In this document: piece by piece, positions 1-10,814 of the stretch
Layout of the letters: each line of letters opens with the position of its first letter
How positions within the stretch are numbered: the stretch's first letter is position 1
NCBI RefSeq assembly: GCF_903642285.1
Contig: NZ_CAHJWJ010000003.1
Location: 62,001-126,000 of the forward strand
Length of the DNA stretch: 64,000 nt
Reading direction: 5' to 3'
Origin: Sphingomonas bacterium
GTDB taxonomy: Bacteria > Pseudomonadota > Alphaproteobacteria > Sphingomonadales > Sphingomonadaceae
The notes under the pieces: model-generated
Told to the model about the DNA's origin: nothing
Databases searched by the model: none
The model's input: the letters and a program-made list of their open reading frames with translations, nothing else
Position numbers and translations under genes: made by a program

Positions 1-2
1 GT

Positions 3-758
3 CGTGTCGCGCTCGTCACCGGGGGCAGTCGCGGGATCGGCAAGATGATCGCCGCGGGCTTCATCGCGCAAGGGGGCAAGGTCTACATCTCCGCGCGCAA
101 GGCCGACGTCTGTTTCGCGACCGCGGAGGAACTGGGCCCGAACTGCATCGCGCTGCCGCAGGACGTCTCGACCGTCGCCGGCTGCAAGGCGCTCGCCGCG
201 CAATTCGCCGAACATGAGACGAAGCTCGACATCCTCGTCAACAATGCGGGTGCCGCCTGGGGCGAACCGTTCGAGAATTTCCCCGAGAAAGGCTGGGACA
301 AGGTCATGGACCTGAACGTCAAGTCGCCCTTCTTCCTCACGCAAGCGCTGTTCGACGCGCTGAAGGCGAGCGGGTCGGCGGGGCGACCGGCGAAGGTCAT
401 CAACATCACCTCGATCGACGGCCAGCGGCTGAACCCGTGGGAGACGTACAGCTATCACGCCTCCAAATCCGCGCTGATCTATCTGACCAAGCGGATGGCG
501 GCGCGGCTGGTGAAGGACCATATCAACGTCACCTCGATCGCGCCGGGCGCCTTCGCGAGCGAGATGAACAAGGCCGCGCGCGATCACGGCGATACGATCG
601 CCAGGGGCATTCCCGCCGGCCGGATCGGCGTCGACGAGGATATGGCGGGCGCTGCGATCTATCTCGCGAGCCGGGCCGGGGACTATGTCGTGGGCGACAC
701 GATCACGGTCGACGGCGGGCTGGTGCATGCCGCGCTGGGGACGTCGATCGACGCGTAG
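3..758 (+). CDS. SDR family oxidoreductase, 5' end outside the window
   Basis: Short-chain dehydrogenase/reductase; it probably interconverts an alcohol and a ketone with NAD(P)H in the cytoplasm, substrate unknown. The reading frame is open to the left edge. The glycine-rich cofactor loop TGGSRGIG is read just before the first in-window ATG (position 45), so the true start lies upstream. Other SDR landmarks are the NNAG motif after strand 4, a Ser (NITSID) followed by the catalytic pair YxxxK (YHASK), and the C-terminal VDGG. These fit a classical SDR of about 250 residues, so only a few N-terminal residues are missing. It converges on the toxin gene at 760 with one base between the stops. 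The family is clear; the substrate cannot be read from sequence. Confidence 0.93.
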   Translation, partial: RVALVTGGSRGIGKMIAAGFIAQGGKVYISARKADVCFATAEELGPNCIALPQDVSTVAGCKALAAQFAEHETKLDILVNNAGAAWGEPFENFPEKGWDKVMDLNVKSPFFLTQALFDALKASGSAGRPAKVINITSIDGQRLNPWETYSYHASKSALIYLTKRMAARLVKDHINVTSIAPGAFASEMNKAARDHGDTIARGIPAGRIGVDEDMAGAAIYLASRAGDYVVGDTITVDGGLVHAALGTSIDA

Positions 759-759
759 G

Positions 760-1191
760 TCAATCGGGGAGCGATCGGCAGGTGATGCCGATCGCTTCGG
801 CCGCATCGATCATGCCGTGATCGAGCGTCCAGACCATCTCGCCGGTTCGGTATGCGACGGCGAGGTGAAGAGCATCGCCAGCCCGCAACGTCGTACGATG
901 ATCGTCGATGAATGCAGTGGCACGCGTGTAATCCGCCGTCGTGATCGTCTCGACGTGCAAAACGCCCCGCGACACGAGTAAGTTGAGCGAGGCGATTGCC
1001 CGGCGCCGGTCTGTCTCGGGTAACGTACCATGCCGAAACTTGACCGCTAGGCCGGAGGAAAATTCGACGATGGTCCAACCGCTGATCCGTAACGCGCCGC
1101 CCGACCGATCGCCGAGCCAGCGCTGTGCCCGATCGGTCGCGGGCTCGATCGTCAATGCCGCGATAAGGAGAGACGTATCGGGATAGGCCAT
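760..1191 (-). CDS. PIN-domain toxin of a type II toxin–antitoxin pair (VapC-like)
   Basis: 143-residue PIN-domain protein, predicted Mg-dependent ribonuclease toxin. Typical acidic PIN positions are visible: Asp in the N-terminal YPDTSLL, Glu in the helix WTIVEFSS, Asp in AGDALHLA and a further Asp in WTLDHGM. Its ATG follows directly on the antitoxin stop (TGA then ATG, zero spacing), the usual layout in which antitoxin is translated first and the two are coupled. Known PIN toxins cleave tRNA or rRNA; the target here is unknown. The pair sits between an SDR gene and maeB. Confidence 0.85.
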   Translation of the reverse strand: MAYPDTSLLIAALTIEPATDRAQRWLGDRSGGALRISGWTIVEFSSGLAVKFRHGTLPETDRRRAIASLNLLVSRGVLHVETITTADYTRATAFIDDHRTTLRAGDALHLAVAYRTGEMVWTLDHGMIDAAEAIGITCRSLPD

Positions 1192-1452
<261 letters not shown>

Positions 1453-1492
1453 CTAGATGGTCACATAGCATCGATCCACGCCGCCGACAACG

Positions 1493-3751
<2,259 letters not shown>

Positions 3752-3848
3752 AAGGCGGCTCCTGGACTGTACCAGAGCCTTAGGATCGATGGTGCCGCGC
3801 TTTCAACCCGCGCTAGGCAATGGGAGGGGGATCGATTATGTCGGTGGG

Positions 3849-4037
3849 ATGAAGCATGAGGCTATCTCCGTCGAGCATCGCGACCGTGAACCGCTTGTCA
3901 CGCTGGTCGCAAAGGCGCGCGCGGATTATGCCGCCGATCTCGGCGTCGACCACGCCGTCGTCAGTGAGTGGCTGAAGACGATTGGACAGGCGGACTACCG
4001 GCCGTTTGAGGATTGGCTTGCCGCTTGGGATGGCTGA
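3849..4037 (+). CDS. small antitoxin partner of the ParE-like toxin
   Basis: 62-residue acidic protein encoded just before a RelE/ParE-type toxin and overlapping it by 8 bases, so it is predicted to be the antitoxin. Its C-terminal half (SEWLKTIGQ…PFEDWLAAWDG) has the amphipathic, tryptophan-rich character of toxin-wrapping segments; no ribbon-helix-helix is obvious by eye. The ATG at 3849 has GGTGGG directly before it; a better AGGGGG lies about 20 bases upstream. An in-frame ATG further upstream would add 39 unlikely residues. Identification rests mainly on gene order. Confidence 0.65.
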   Translation: MKHEAISVEHRDREPLVTLVAKARADYAADLGVDHAVVSEWLKTIGQADYRPFEDWLAAWDG

Positions 4038-4305
4038 TGTCGTCTGGCGCCGGTCGGCGATCGACGATCTGAACCGGATCATCGCCTATATCCGTAAATT
4101 CGACCCCGCCGCGGCAGACGATTACAGGAAGCGACTGACCGCCTTGGGTGAAAGTCTGTCGTCCTTTCCTCATCGGGGACGTGCGACATCGGGCCGCCGC
4201 CGCGAGATGGTGACGATCGCGCCCTATATTTTGGGTTACCGGGTAACGGGCCACCGGGTCTCGATCGAGTCGATCCGCCACAGCGCCCGACAACCGCTCG
4301 ATTGA
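4030..4305 (+). CDS. RelE/ParE-family toxin
   Basis: 91 residues beginning MADVVWRRSAIDDLNRI. The sequence follows the RelE/ParE fold: N-terminal strand, helical hairpin (AIDDLNRIIAYIRKF, AADDYRKRLTALGESL), central SFPHRGRAT and the C-terminal strands (MVTIAPYILGYRVTGHRVSIESIRHSAR). The conserved RHSAR ending is typical of ParE toxins, which inhibit DNA gyrase; RelE relatives cut mRNA on the ribosome, and the sequence alone does not decide between them. The ATG overlaps the antitoxin stop region by 8 bases, giving tight coupling. mutS starts 4 bases after the stop, so read-through into mutS is possible. Confidence 0.85.
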   Translation: MADVVWRRSAIDDLNRIIAYIRKFDPAAADDYRKRLTALGESLSSFPHRGRATSGRRREMVTIAPYILGYRVTGHRVSIESIRHSARQPLD

Positions 4306-4309
4306 TCGG

Positions 4310-6925
4310 ATGACCGCCCCTCCCACCCCGATGATGGCGCAGTATCTCGCGCTGAAGGCCGAGGCGCAGGATTGCCTGCTCTTCTACCGCATGGGCGATT
4401 TCTTCGAGCTGTTCTTCGACGATGCGAAGGTGGCGGCCACCTGCCTGGACATCGCATTGACCGCGCGCGGCGAGCATGACGGGGACCGGATCCCGATGTG
4501 CGGCGTGCCGGTCCATGCCGCGACCGGATATCTGCAGCGGCTGATCAAGGCCGGGCATCGAGTCGCGATCGCCGAGCAGACCGAAAGTCCGGCGGATGCG
4601 AAGAGACGCGCCGGCAAGACGCTGGTGGCGCGCGCGATCGTTCGCGTCGTCACCGCCGGCACCTTGACCGAAGAGGCATTGCTCGACGCGCGCACGGACA
4701 ATTGGTGCGCGGCGGTGGCTGAGGCGGGCGGCGGTGTCGCGGTCGCGGCGGCGGACGTGTCGACCGGGCGGTTCGTCGTGATCGAGACCGACGCCGCCTC
4801 GCTGTCCGCCGATCTGGCGCGGCTGGCCGCGGCGGAGGTCGTCGCGGCGGAGGGCGGCGCGATCGATGGCGCGACGACGCTACGCCCGCGTCGTGAATTC
4901 GACAGCAATATCGGCGAGGCGCGGCTGAAGCGGCTTTACGGTGTCGCCACGCTCGACGGCTTCAGCCAGTTCAGCCGGGCGGGGCTGGCGGCGGCGGGCG
5001 GGTTGGTCGCGTATCTGGATCATACCGCCAAGGGGGCGCTGCCGTTCCTGCGCCCGCCCGTCCTCCACCGCGCGGCGCACGTCATGGCGATCGATGCCGC
5101 GACGCGCGAGAGCCTGGAACTGACCGCGACCGCGGGCGGCCAGCGCAAGGGCAGCCTGCTCGACGCGGTCGACCGGACGGTGACGGGGGCGGGTGCGCGG
5201 ATGCTGGGGGGCGATATCGCGGCACCGCTGATGGACCGCGCCGCCGTCGATGCGCGGCTCGATCTGGTCGCGTATCTTTATGACGACCCCGCTCTTCGCG
5301 AGCACCTGCGCGGCCAGCTTCGCGCATTGCCCGATATCGGCCGTGCGCTCGGGCGGCTGGCGGCGGGGCGGGGCGGCCCGCGCGACCTGGCACAGCTGCG
5401 CGACGGACTGGACGGGGCCTGGCTGCTGGGCGAACGGCTCGGGACGATCGCCGCGCCGCCGGCGCTGCTCGCCGATCTCGTGCCGCGCCTGCGCGGGCAC
5501 GGGGCGCTGATCGATCATCTCAAGCGTGCGCTGGTACCCGGTCCGCCGGTCGATGCCGCGGATGGCGGGTATATCGCGGCGGGATACGACCTCGCGCTCG
5601 ACGATCTGCGTGACACCGGCGCAGGCGGCCGCCGCGCGATCGCCGCACTGGAGGCGCAGTTCCGGGGCGAAACCGGTATCGCCAGCCTGAAGATCCGGCA
5701 TAACGGCGTGCTCGGCTATCATGTCGAAGTGCCGGCGCGCGCCGCCGATCCGCTGATGCGCGCGGACAGCGGCTTCACCCACCGGCAGACGCTGGCGGGC
5801 GTCGTCCGCTTCAACACGCCCGCGCTGCATGAGGTCGCCGCCAAGGTATCGCAGGCCGGTGCGCACGCCCTGGCGGCGGAGGCGGCGCATCTGGAGGACC
5901 TGATCGCCGGTGCGCTGGCGAACCGGGAGGGGATCGCGGCCACCGCGGACGCGCTTGCCCGCCTCGACGTGTCGGCCGCCAATGCCGAGCGTGCGGTCGA
6001 GGGGGGCTGGGCACGGCCGGCGCTGGTCGATCACGCCTGTTTCGATATCGTCGGCGGGCGGCATCCCGTGGTCGAGACCGCGGTGACGGCGTCGGGCGGG
6101 CGGTTCGTCGCGAACGACTGCACGCTGTCGGAGACGTCGCGGCTCTGGCTGGTGACCGGGCCTAACATGGGCGGCAAGTCGACCTTCCTTCGCCAGAACG
6201 CGCTGATCGCCGTCCTGGCGCAGGCCGGCTGCTATGTTCCAGCGACGAAGGCGACGCTCGGGCTGGTCGACCGCCTGTTCAGCCGGGTCGGCGCGTCGGA
6301 CAATCTCGCGCGGGGGCGGTCGACCTTCATGGTCGAGATGGTCGAGACCGCTGCGATCCTGGCGCAGGCGACCCCGCGCAGCTTCGTGATCTTGGACGAG
6401 GTCGGGCGCGGCACATCGACCTATGACGGGCTTGCCATCGCATGGGCCGTCGTCGAGGCGATCCATGAGGACAATCGCTGCCGGTGCCTGTTCGCGACGC
6501 ACTACCATGAGCTGACCCGGCTCGCCGAACGCTGCGATGCATTGTCGCTACACCATGTCCGCGCGCGCGAGTGGAAGGGGGAGCTGGTTCTGCTCCATGA
6601 ACTGGCCGAAGGCCCGGCGGATAGAAGCTATGGGCTGGCGGTCGCCAGGCTGGCGGGGCTGCCGCCGGCAACGGTCGCACGCGCGAAATCGGTACTGGCC
6701 AAACTGGAGGCCGGCCGAGCGAGGACCGGCGGGATCGCAGCAGGGCTCGACGATCTGCCGTTGTTCGCCGCCGCCGCAGCGGTTGCCTCGCCCCCGGTCG
6801 ACCCGTTGCGCGCGGCGATCGAGGCGCTCGATATCGACTCGCTGACCCCGCGCGAGGCGCTCGACACGCTGTATGGGCTTCGGACGCTCGCTATCGGTCA
6901 AGAGCGACACGACGAGAATTATTAA
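4310..6925 (+). CDS. mutS: DNA mismatch repair protein MutS
   Basis: 871 residues, the normal length of MutS1. It recognises mispaired bases and, with MutL, starts methyl-independent or methyl-directed repair in the cytoplasm. Visible features: mismatch-binding N-terminal domain with GDFFELFF, where Phe-x-Glu inserts at the mismatch; the connector, lever and clamp region; the Walker A GPNMGGKST (about residue 618); the Walker B region with ILDEVGRGTSTYDG; FATHYHEL near the ABC-type H loop; and a C-terminal helical tail. It begins 4 bases after the ParE-like toxin gene, an unusual placement. Confidence 0.97.
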   Translation: MTAPPTPMMAQYLALKAEAQDCLLFYRMGDFFELFFDDAKVAATCLDIALTARGEHDGDRIPMCGVPVHAATGYLQRLIKAGHRVAIAEQTESPADAKRRAGKTLVARAIVRVVTAGTLTEEALLDARTDNWCAAVAEAGGGVAVAAADVSTGRFVVIETDAASLSADLARLAAAEVVAAEGGAIDGATTLRPRREFDSNIGEARLKRLYGVATLDGFSQFSRAGLAAAGGLVAYLDHTAKGALPFLRPPVLHRAAHVMAIDAATRESLELTATAGGQRKGSLLDAVDRTVTGAGARMLGGDIAAPLMDRAAVDARLDLVAYLYDDPALREHLRGQLRALPDIGRALGRLAAGRGGPRDLAQLRDGLDGAWLLGERLGTIAAPPALLADLVPRLRGHGALIDHLKRALVPGPPVDAADGGYIAAGYDLALDDLRDTGAGGRRAIAALEAQFRGETGIASLKIRHNGVLGYHVEVPARAADPLMRADSGFTHRQTLAGVVRFNTPALHEVAAKVSQAGAHALAAEAAHLEDLIAGALANREGIAATADALARLDVSAANAERAVEGGWARPALVDHACFDIVGGRHPVVETAVTASGGRFVANDCTLSETSRLWLVTGPNMGGKSTFLRQNALIAVLAQAGCYVPATKATLGLVDRLFSRVGASDNLARGRSTFMVEMVETAAILAQATPRSFVILDEVGRGTSTYDGLAIAWAVVEAIHEDNRCRCLFATHYHELTRLAERCDALSLHHVRAREWKGELVLLHELAEGPADRSYGLAVARLAGLPPATVARAKSVLAKLEAGRARTGGIAAGLDDLPLFAAAAAVASPPVDPLRAAIEALDIDSLTPREALDTLYGLRTLAIGQERHDENY

Positions 6926-7042
6926 TCTGCATCAAGATACTGGCGTGTCTTCGCCTTTATGCGTATGCATGTGCCCCGGTCGATCAAGAATCGAGTGGAG
7001 TGCCCGACATCGACCCCGCGTAATTGGGGCGAGGACGCCGCG

Positions 7043-7207
7043 ATGAAGTCGTATCTGCATGCGCTGCGATTGTTGGAGCAAGCGTCCGACCTGGTCGAGA
7101 AGGACGGCGACACGCTCGTCGTCGCGCATCTCGCAATGCCGATATCGCTGATCCGTGAGCGGCTGGCGCAAATAGGTCCTCAGGTGGATATGGCCGAGCC
7201 CGGCTGA
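7043..7207 (+). CDS. small conserved-looking protein of unknown function
   Basis: 54 residues, mainly predicted helical, MKSYLHALRLLEQASDLVEK followed by a hydrophobic stretch and an Arg/Gln-rich end. The ATG at 7043 has GAGGAC 6–11 bases upstream, a good ribosome binding site, which is the main reason for calling it. No transmembrane segment or signal peptide. It lies between mutS and glnD on the same strand. I do not recognise a family. Confidence 0.5.
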   Translation: MKSYLHALRLLEQASDLVEKDGDTLVVAHLAMPISLIRERLAQIGPQVDMAEPG

Positions 7208-7281
7208 ACGCCGCGGGCGAGTCGCGGATTGCGCCATGCCGTCGCGCCGTCGATACGATCGGAAGATGACGCCGCGCGGCG

Positions 7282-10050
7282 ATGCGCCTATCGCCGAGGC
7301 ACATGCCGTCGCGTTTCGATACCCTGCCCAACCGCCGCGCGATCGTCGATTCGCGCCTGCTTGCCGACGATCTGGCGGCGGTCGAAGGGATCGGGCCCGT
7401 GGCGCTGCGTCGCGCGGCCGTCGTGACGTTGCACGCCGCATTGGCGGCGGGGCGCGCGGAGATCGCGCGGCGGCTGGCGACCTATCCCGCGCGCGGGCTG
7501 GAGGCGGCGGCGGCGCAGGCCTATCTGGTCGACAAGCTCCTGTCCGCGCTGTTCGATTTCACGATGACGCGGTTGTACCCGGCACCCAATCCCACGACCG
7601 CGAGCCGTATGACGCTGATCGCGGTGGGCGGCTATGGTCGCGGCGAGATGGCACCGCATTCAGACGTCGATATCGGTTTCCTGACGCCGTGGAAGCAGCC
7701 GCCGCAGGTGGAACAGGTCATCGAGGCGATGCTCTACACATTATGGGATCTGGGGCTGAAGGTCGGTCATTCCAGTCGATCGCTGGACGAGATGATCCGC
7801 CAGGCGAAAGGCGACGTGACGGTCCGTACCGCGCTGCTGGAAGCGCGCTTCGTCTGCGGCGACATGGCCGTCTACGAGGAAGCGGCGAAGCGGTTCAAGA
7901 CCGAGGTTCAGGCCGACACCGCGCGCGCGTTCATCGCCGACAAGCTGAGCGAACGCGATCAGCGACACGCGAAGATGGGCGATACGCGCTATGTCGTCGA
8001 ACCCAATGTGAAGGAAGGCAAGGGTGGCCTGCGCGATCTCCACGCGCTCTTCTGGATCGGCAAATATGTCTATGACGTGCAGCGCGCGGCGCAGCTGGTA
8101 GAGACCGGATTGCTGACCGCGGACGAGTATCGCCTGTTCCACCGCGCGGACGATTTCCTGTGGGCGGTGCGCTGTCATCTGCATCTGATCGCGGGGCGTG
8201 CGGAGGACCGGCTGACCTTCGATTACCAGCGCGAGATCGCGGAGCGGATGCGGTTCTCCGACCGGCCCGGCAAGTCGAGCGTCGAACGCTTCATGCAATA
8301 TTATTTCCTGCAGGCGAAGACGGTCGGCGACCTGACCGGGGTTTTCCTCGCGCATCTCGATGACAAGTTCGCCGCGCGCGGGCGGCGGTTCGGATTGCCG
8401 ACGATCCGGCGCAAACCCGGGCGCTTGAACGGCTTCGTTCTCGACCGCGGCCGGCTCGCATTGCCCGATGACGATTTTTTCGCGGACGATCCCGTCCGGC
8501 TGATCGCGCTGTTCGCGCTCGCTGATCGCTATGGACTGGAGATCCATCCGCTCGCGATGCGCGCCGCCGCGCGCGATGCGAAGCTGGTCGGCAAGGTGCG
8601 CCGCTACGCCCGCGCCAACGCGCTGTTCCTCGACGTGCTGACCAGCCCGCGCGATCCCGAACAGGTGCTGCGCTGGATGAACGAGGCCGGCGTATTCGGT
8701 CGCTTCGTACCCGATTTCGGCCGCGTCGTCGCGCAGATGCAGTTCGACATGTACCATCACTACACCGTCGACGAACACACGATCCGCGCGATCGGGCTGC
8801 TCAGCCGGATCGAACGCGGGATATTGTCGGACGATCATCCGCTGGCCAGCGTCGTCATCGGCCAGATCGTGTCGCGCCGCGTGCTGTATGTCGCGGTGCT
8901 GCTCCACGACATCGCTAAGGGGCGCGGCGGGGATCATTCGGTGATGGGGGCCGAGGTCGCGTGCCGGTTATGCCCGCGGTTGGGATTGAGCGCTGCGGAG
9001 ACCGAGACCGTCGCGTGGCTGGTCCGCCACCATTTGCTGATGGCCGCGACCGCGTTCAAGCGCGACCTGTCGGATTTCAAGACGATCCTCGATTTCAGCG
9101 AGACGGTGCAGAGCCCCGAACGGTTGCGGTTGCTGCTGGTGCTGACCATCGTCGATATCCGCGCGGTCGGGCCCGGCGTCTGGAACGGGTGGAAGCGGCA
9201 ATTGCTGGCGACCCTGTACGAATCGGCGGAGGAGGTGCTGCGGCTCGGCCACAAGCAGCGCGGCCGCGACGAGCGGATCGCGGTCAAGCAGCACGCGCTC
9301 GCGGCGGCGATGGGCTGGGGCGACGCGGCGCTCGCCGGCTATGTCCGTCGCCTGCCCGAGGCCTATTGGGTGGCGGAACCCGGCGATGTGCTGGCGCACA
9401 ACGCCCGGCTGGTGGCGCGCGCGGGGGACGCGCCGCTGACGATTGACGCGCAGGTCTATCCGGACCGCGGCGCGACGTTGGTGACGATCTACGCCGCGGA
9501 CCATCCCGGGCTGTTCTACCGGATCGCGGGGGCGATCCATGTCGCGGGGGGCAACATCATCGATGCGCGGATCCACACGACGCGCGACGGCATGGCGCTC
9601 GACAATTTCCTGGTCCAGGATCCGATCGGCCGGCCGTTCGACGATCCCGGCCAGCTTGCCAGGCTGTCGATCGCGATCGAGGATGCGCTGGCGAACCGGG
9701 GCAAGCTGGCCGACCGGCTGATCGCGAAACCCGCCGCCCGGACGCGCGCCGACGCGTTCGACATCGTTCCCAACGTCCTGATCGACAACCGCGCGTCGAA
9801 CCGCTTCACGGTGGTGGAGGTCAACGCGCGCGACCGGCCGGCGCTGCTCAACCAGCTGGCGAACGCGTTCTTCCAGTCCAAGGTCATGATTCATTCGGCG
9901 CATGTCGCGACGTACGGCGAACGCGCGGTCGACACCTTCTACCTGACCGACCTGACCGGCGACCGAATCGACGCACCCACCCGGCTGAAGACGCTGGAAC
10001 GCCGGTTGCTGGCGGCGGCCGGGGGGACGGCGATCGATATCGCGGCGTAG
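7282..10050 (+). CDS. glnD: [protein-PII] uridylyltransferase / uridylyl-removing enzyme GlnD
   Basis: 922 residues, normal GlnD length. It uridylylates and deuridylylates the PII signal proteins in response to glutamine, the central nitrogen sensor. Domains in order: nucleotidyltransferase core around 115–135 with GGYGRGEMAPHSDVDIGFL, the paired-Asp metal site; helical GlnD-type domain; HD hydrolase domain around 540 (HDIAKGRGGDHSVMGAEVA), which removes UMP; and two C-terminal ACT domains (about 731–800 and 841–910), which bind glutamine. The first in-frame ATG is at 7282; ATG at 7303 is an alternative. Neither has a strong ribosome binding site. Confidence 0.95.
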   Translation: MRLSPRHMPSRFDTLPNRRAIVDSRLLADDLAAVEGIGPVALRRAAVVTLHAALAAGRAEIARRLATYPARGLEAAAAQAYLVDKLLSALFDFTMTRLYPAPNPTTASRMTLIAVGGYGRGEMAPHSDVDIGFLTPWKQPPQVEQVIEAMLYTLWDLGLKVGHSSRSLDEMIRQAKGDVTVRTALLEARFVCGDMAVYEEAAKRFKTEVQADTARAFIADKLSERDQRHAKMGDTRYVVEPNVKEGKGGLRDLHALFWIGKYVYDVQRAAQLVETGLLTADEYRLFHRADDFLWAVRCHLHLIAGRAEDRLTFDYQREIAERMRFSDRPGKSSVERFMQYYFLQAKTVGDLTGVFLAHLDDKFAARGRRFGLPTIRRKPGRLNGFVLDRGRLALPDDDFFADDPVRLIALFALADRYGLEIHPLAMRAAARDAKLVGKVRRYARANALFLDVLTSPRDPEQVLRWMNEAGVFGRFVPDFGRVVAQMQFDMYHHYTVDEHTIRAIGLLSRIERGILSDDHPLASVVIGQIVSRRVLYVAVLLHDIAKGRGGDHSVMGAEVACRLCPRLGLSAAETETVAWLVRHHLLMAATAFKRDLSDFKTILDFSETVQSPERLRLLLVLTIVDIRAVGPGVWNGWKRQLLATLYESAEEVLRLGHKQRGRDERIAVKQHALAAAMGWGDAALAGYVRRLPEAYWVAEPGDVLAHNARLVARAGDAPLTIDAQVYPDRGATLVTIYAADHPGLFYRIAGAIHVAGGNIIDARIHTTRDGMALDNFLVQDPIGRPFDDPGQLARLSIAIEDALANRGKLADRLIAKPAARTRADAFDIVPNVLIDNRASNRFTVVEVNARDRPALLNQLANAFFQSKVMIHSAHVATYGERAVDTFYLTDLTGDRIDAPTRLKTLERRLLAAAGGTAIDIAA

Positions 10051-10052
10051 GG

Positions 10053-10141
10053 GGCGCGAAGTGGAGTCGCGCCATCGGCCGAGGCGTTGCCTCGCCGGCC
10101 GTGGCACCGACGAGACGTGAAAATAGCGGCTGCTATTTCAC
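10053..10141. terminator. cluster of three hairpins between convergent glnD and infC
   Basis: The 87-base gap between the convergent glnD and infC genes is almost all dyad. Hairpin 1 is GGCGCGA/TCGCGCC (10053–10073, 7-bp stem). Hairpin 2 is GAGGC/GCCTC with a GTT loop (10081–10093), extended by CGGCC on each side with a 2-base bulge. Hairpin 3 is GTGAAAATAGC/GCTATTTCAC (10117–10141, one bulged A), and its right arm contains the infC stop codon. This probably terminates both transcripts. No long T tract follows, so Rho may assist. Confidence 0.55.
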
Positions 10142-10683
10142 TTCGGTGCCAGCACCATCAGCATCTGGCGACCTTCCATGCGCGGATAGGCTTCGATCTT
10201 CGCGACCTCCGCGACGTCGTCCTGCACGCGCTTCAGCAGGTTCATGCCGAGCTGGCCATGCGACAATTCGCGACCGCGGAAGCGAAGCGTGATCTTCACC
10301 TTGTCGCCTTCGCCGATGAAGTCGTTCACCTTCTTCATCTTGGTATCATAATCATGGTCGTCGATGTTCGGACGCATCTTGATCTCCTTGATCTCCTGCG
10401 TCTTCTGCGACTTGCGCGCGAGGTTGGCCTTTTTCTGCGCCTCGTATTTGAACTTGCCGACATCGAGATATTTGGCGACGGGCGGATCGGCGTTGGGCGA
10501 TACCTCGACCAAGTCGAGGCCCAGCTCGGCCGCCTGCGCGATCGCTTCGCGCGTATACATCACGCCGAGATTCTCGCCCTCATGGTCGATCACGCGGACC
10601 TTGGGGCTGACGATCCATTCGTTGAATCTGGGGCCGTTCATCGGCGGCGCCTGGTTTGGCCGGCGCGTCATGGGGGGTGGTAT
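10138..10683 (-). CDS. infC: translation initiation factor IF-3, probably AUA start
   Basis: IF-3 binds the 30S subunit and proofreads start codon and initiator tRNA. The body has the IF3 N domain ([21 protein letters not shown]) and the IF3 C domain ending MLMVLAPK. Start choice: the first ATG (10671, 177 residues) has no ribosome binding site, only a run of C. An in-frame ATA at 10683 lies exactly 8 bases after GAGGAG (10697–10692), giving 181 residues. Non-AUG starts (AUU, AUA, AUC) are a known hallmark of infC because IF-3 represses its own translation by rejecting them. Product certain; start inferred. Confidence 0.93.
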   Translation of the reverse strand: MPPPMTRRPNQAPPMNGPRFNEWIVSPKVRVIDHEGENLGVMYTREAIAQAAELGLDLVEVSPNADPPVAKYLDVGKFKYEAQKKANLARKSQKTQEIKEIKMRPNIDDHDYDTKMKKVNDFIGEGDKVKITLRFRGRELSHGQLGMNLLKRVQDDVAEVAKIEAYPRMEGRQMLMVLAPK

Positions 10684-10691
10684 GGGTATCG

Positions 10692-10710
10692 CTCCTCGAA
10701 ATTATCGAGG
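10692..10710 (-). promoter_or_regulatory. hairpin covering the infC ribosome binding site
   Basis: On the minus strand CCTCGA (10710–10705), loop TAATT, TCGAGG (10699–10694) form a perfect 6-bp stem. The right arm shares four bases with the GAGGAG ribosome binding site (10697–10692) of infC. Closed, it would hide most of that site. Together with the AUA start this suggests translational control of IF-3, either autoregulation or a structure opened by another factor. The dyad is seen directly; its function is inference. Confidence 0.5.
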
Positions 10711-10814
10711 GGGCATATAGCGCTTTTGCGTCGGTCGCGAAAGACGCGCCGCGCTTTATCGCGCGATCGCTCGTGAAAGGGAGTTGGCACGGTCGCCGAC
10801 GCCCTTTTCGCCGA

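Noticed and set aside
4880..6508. Long open frame antisense to mutS
   Set aside because: Composition artefact; MutS motifs occupy the other strand.
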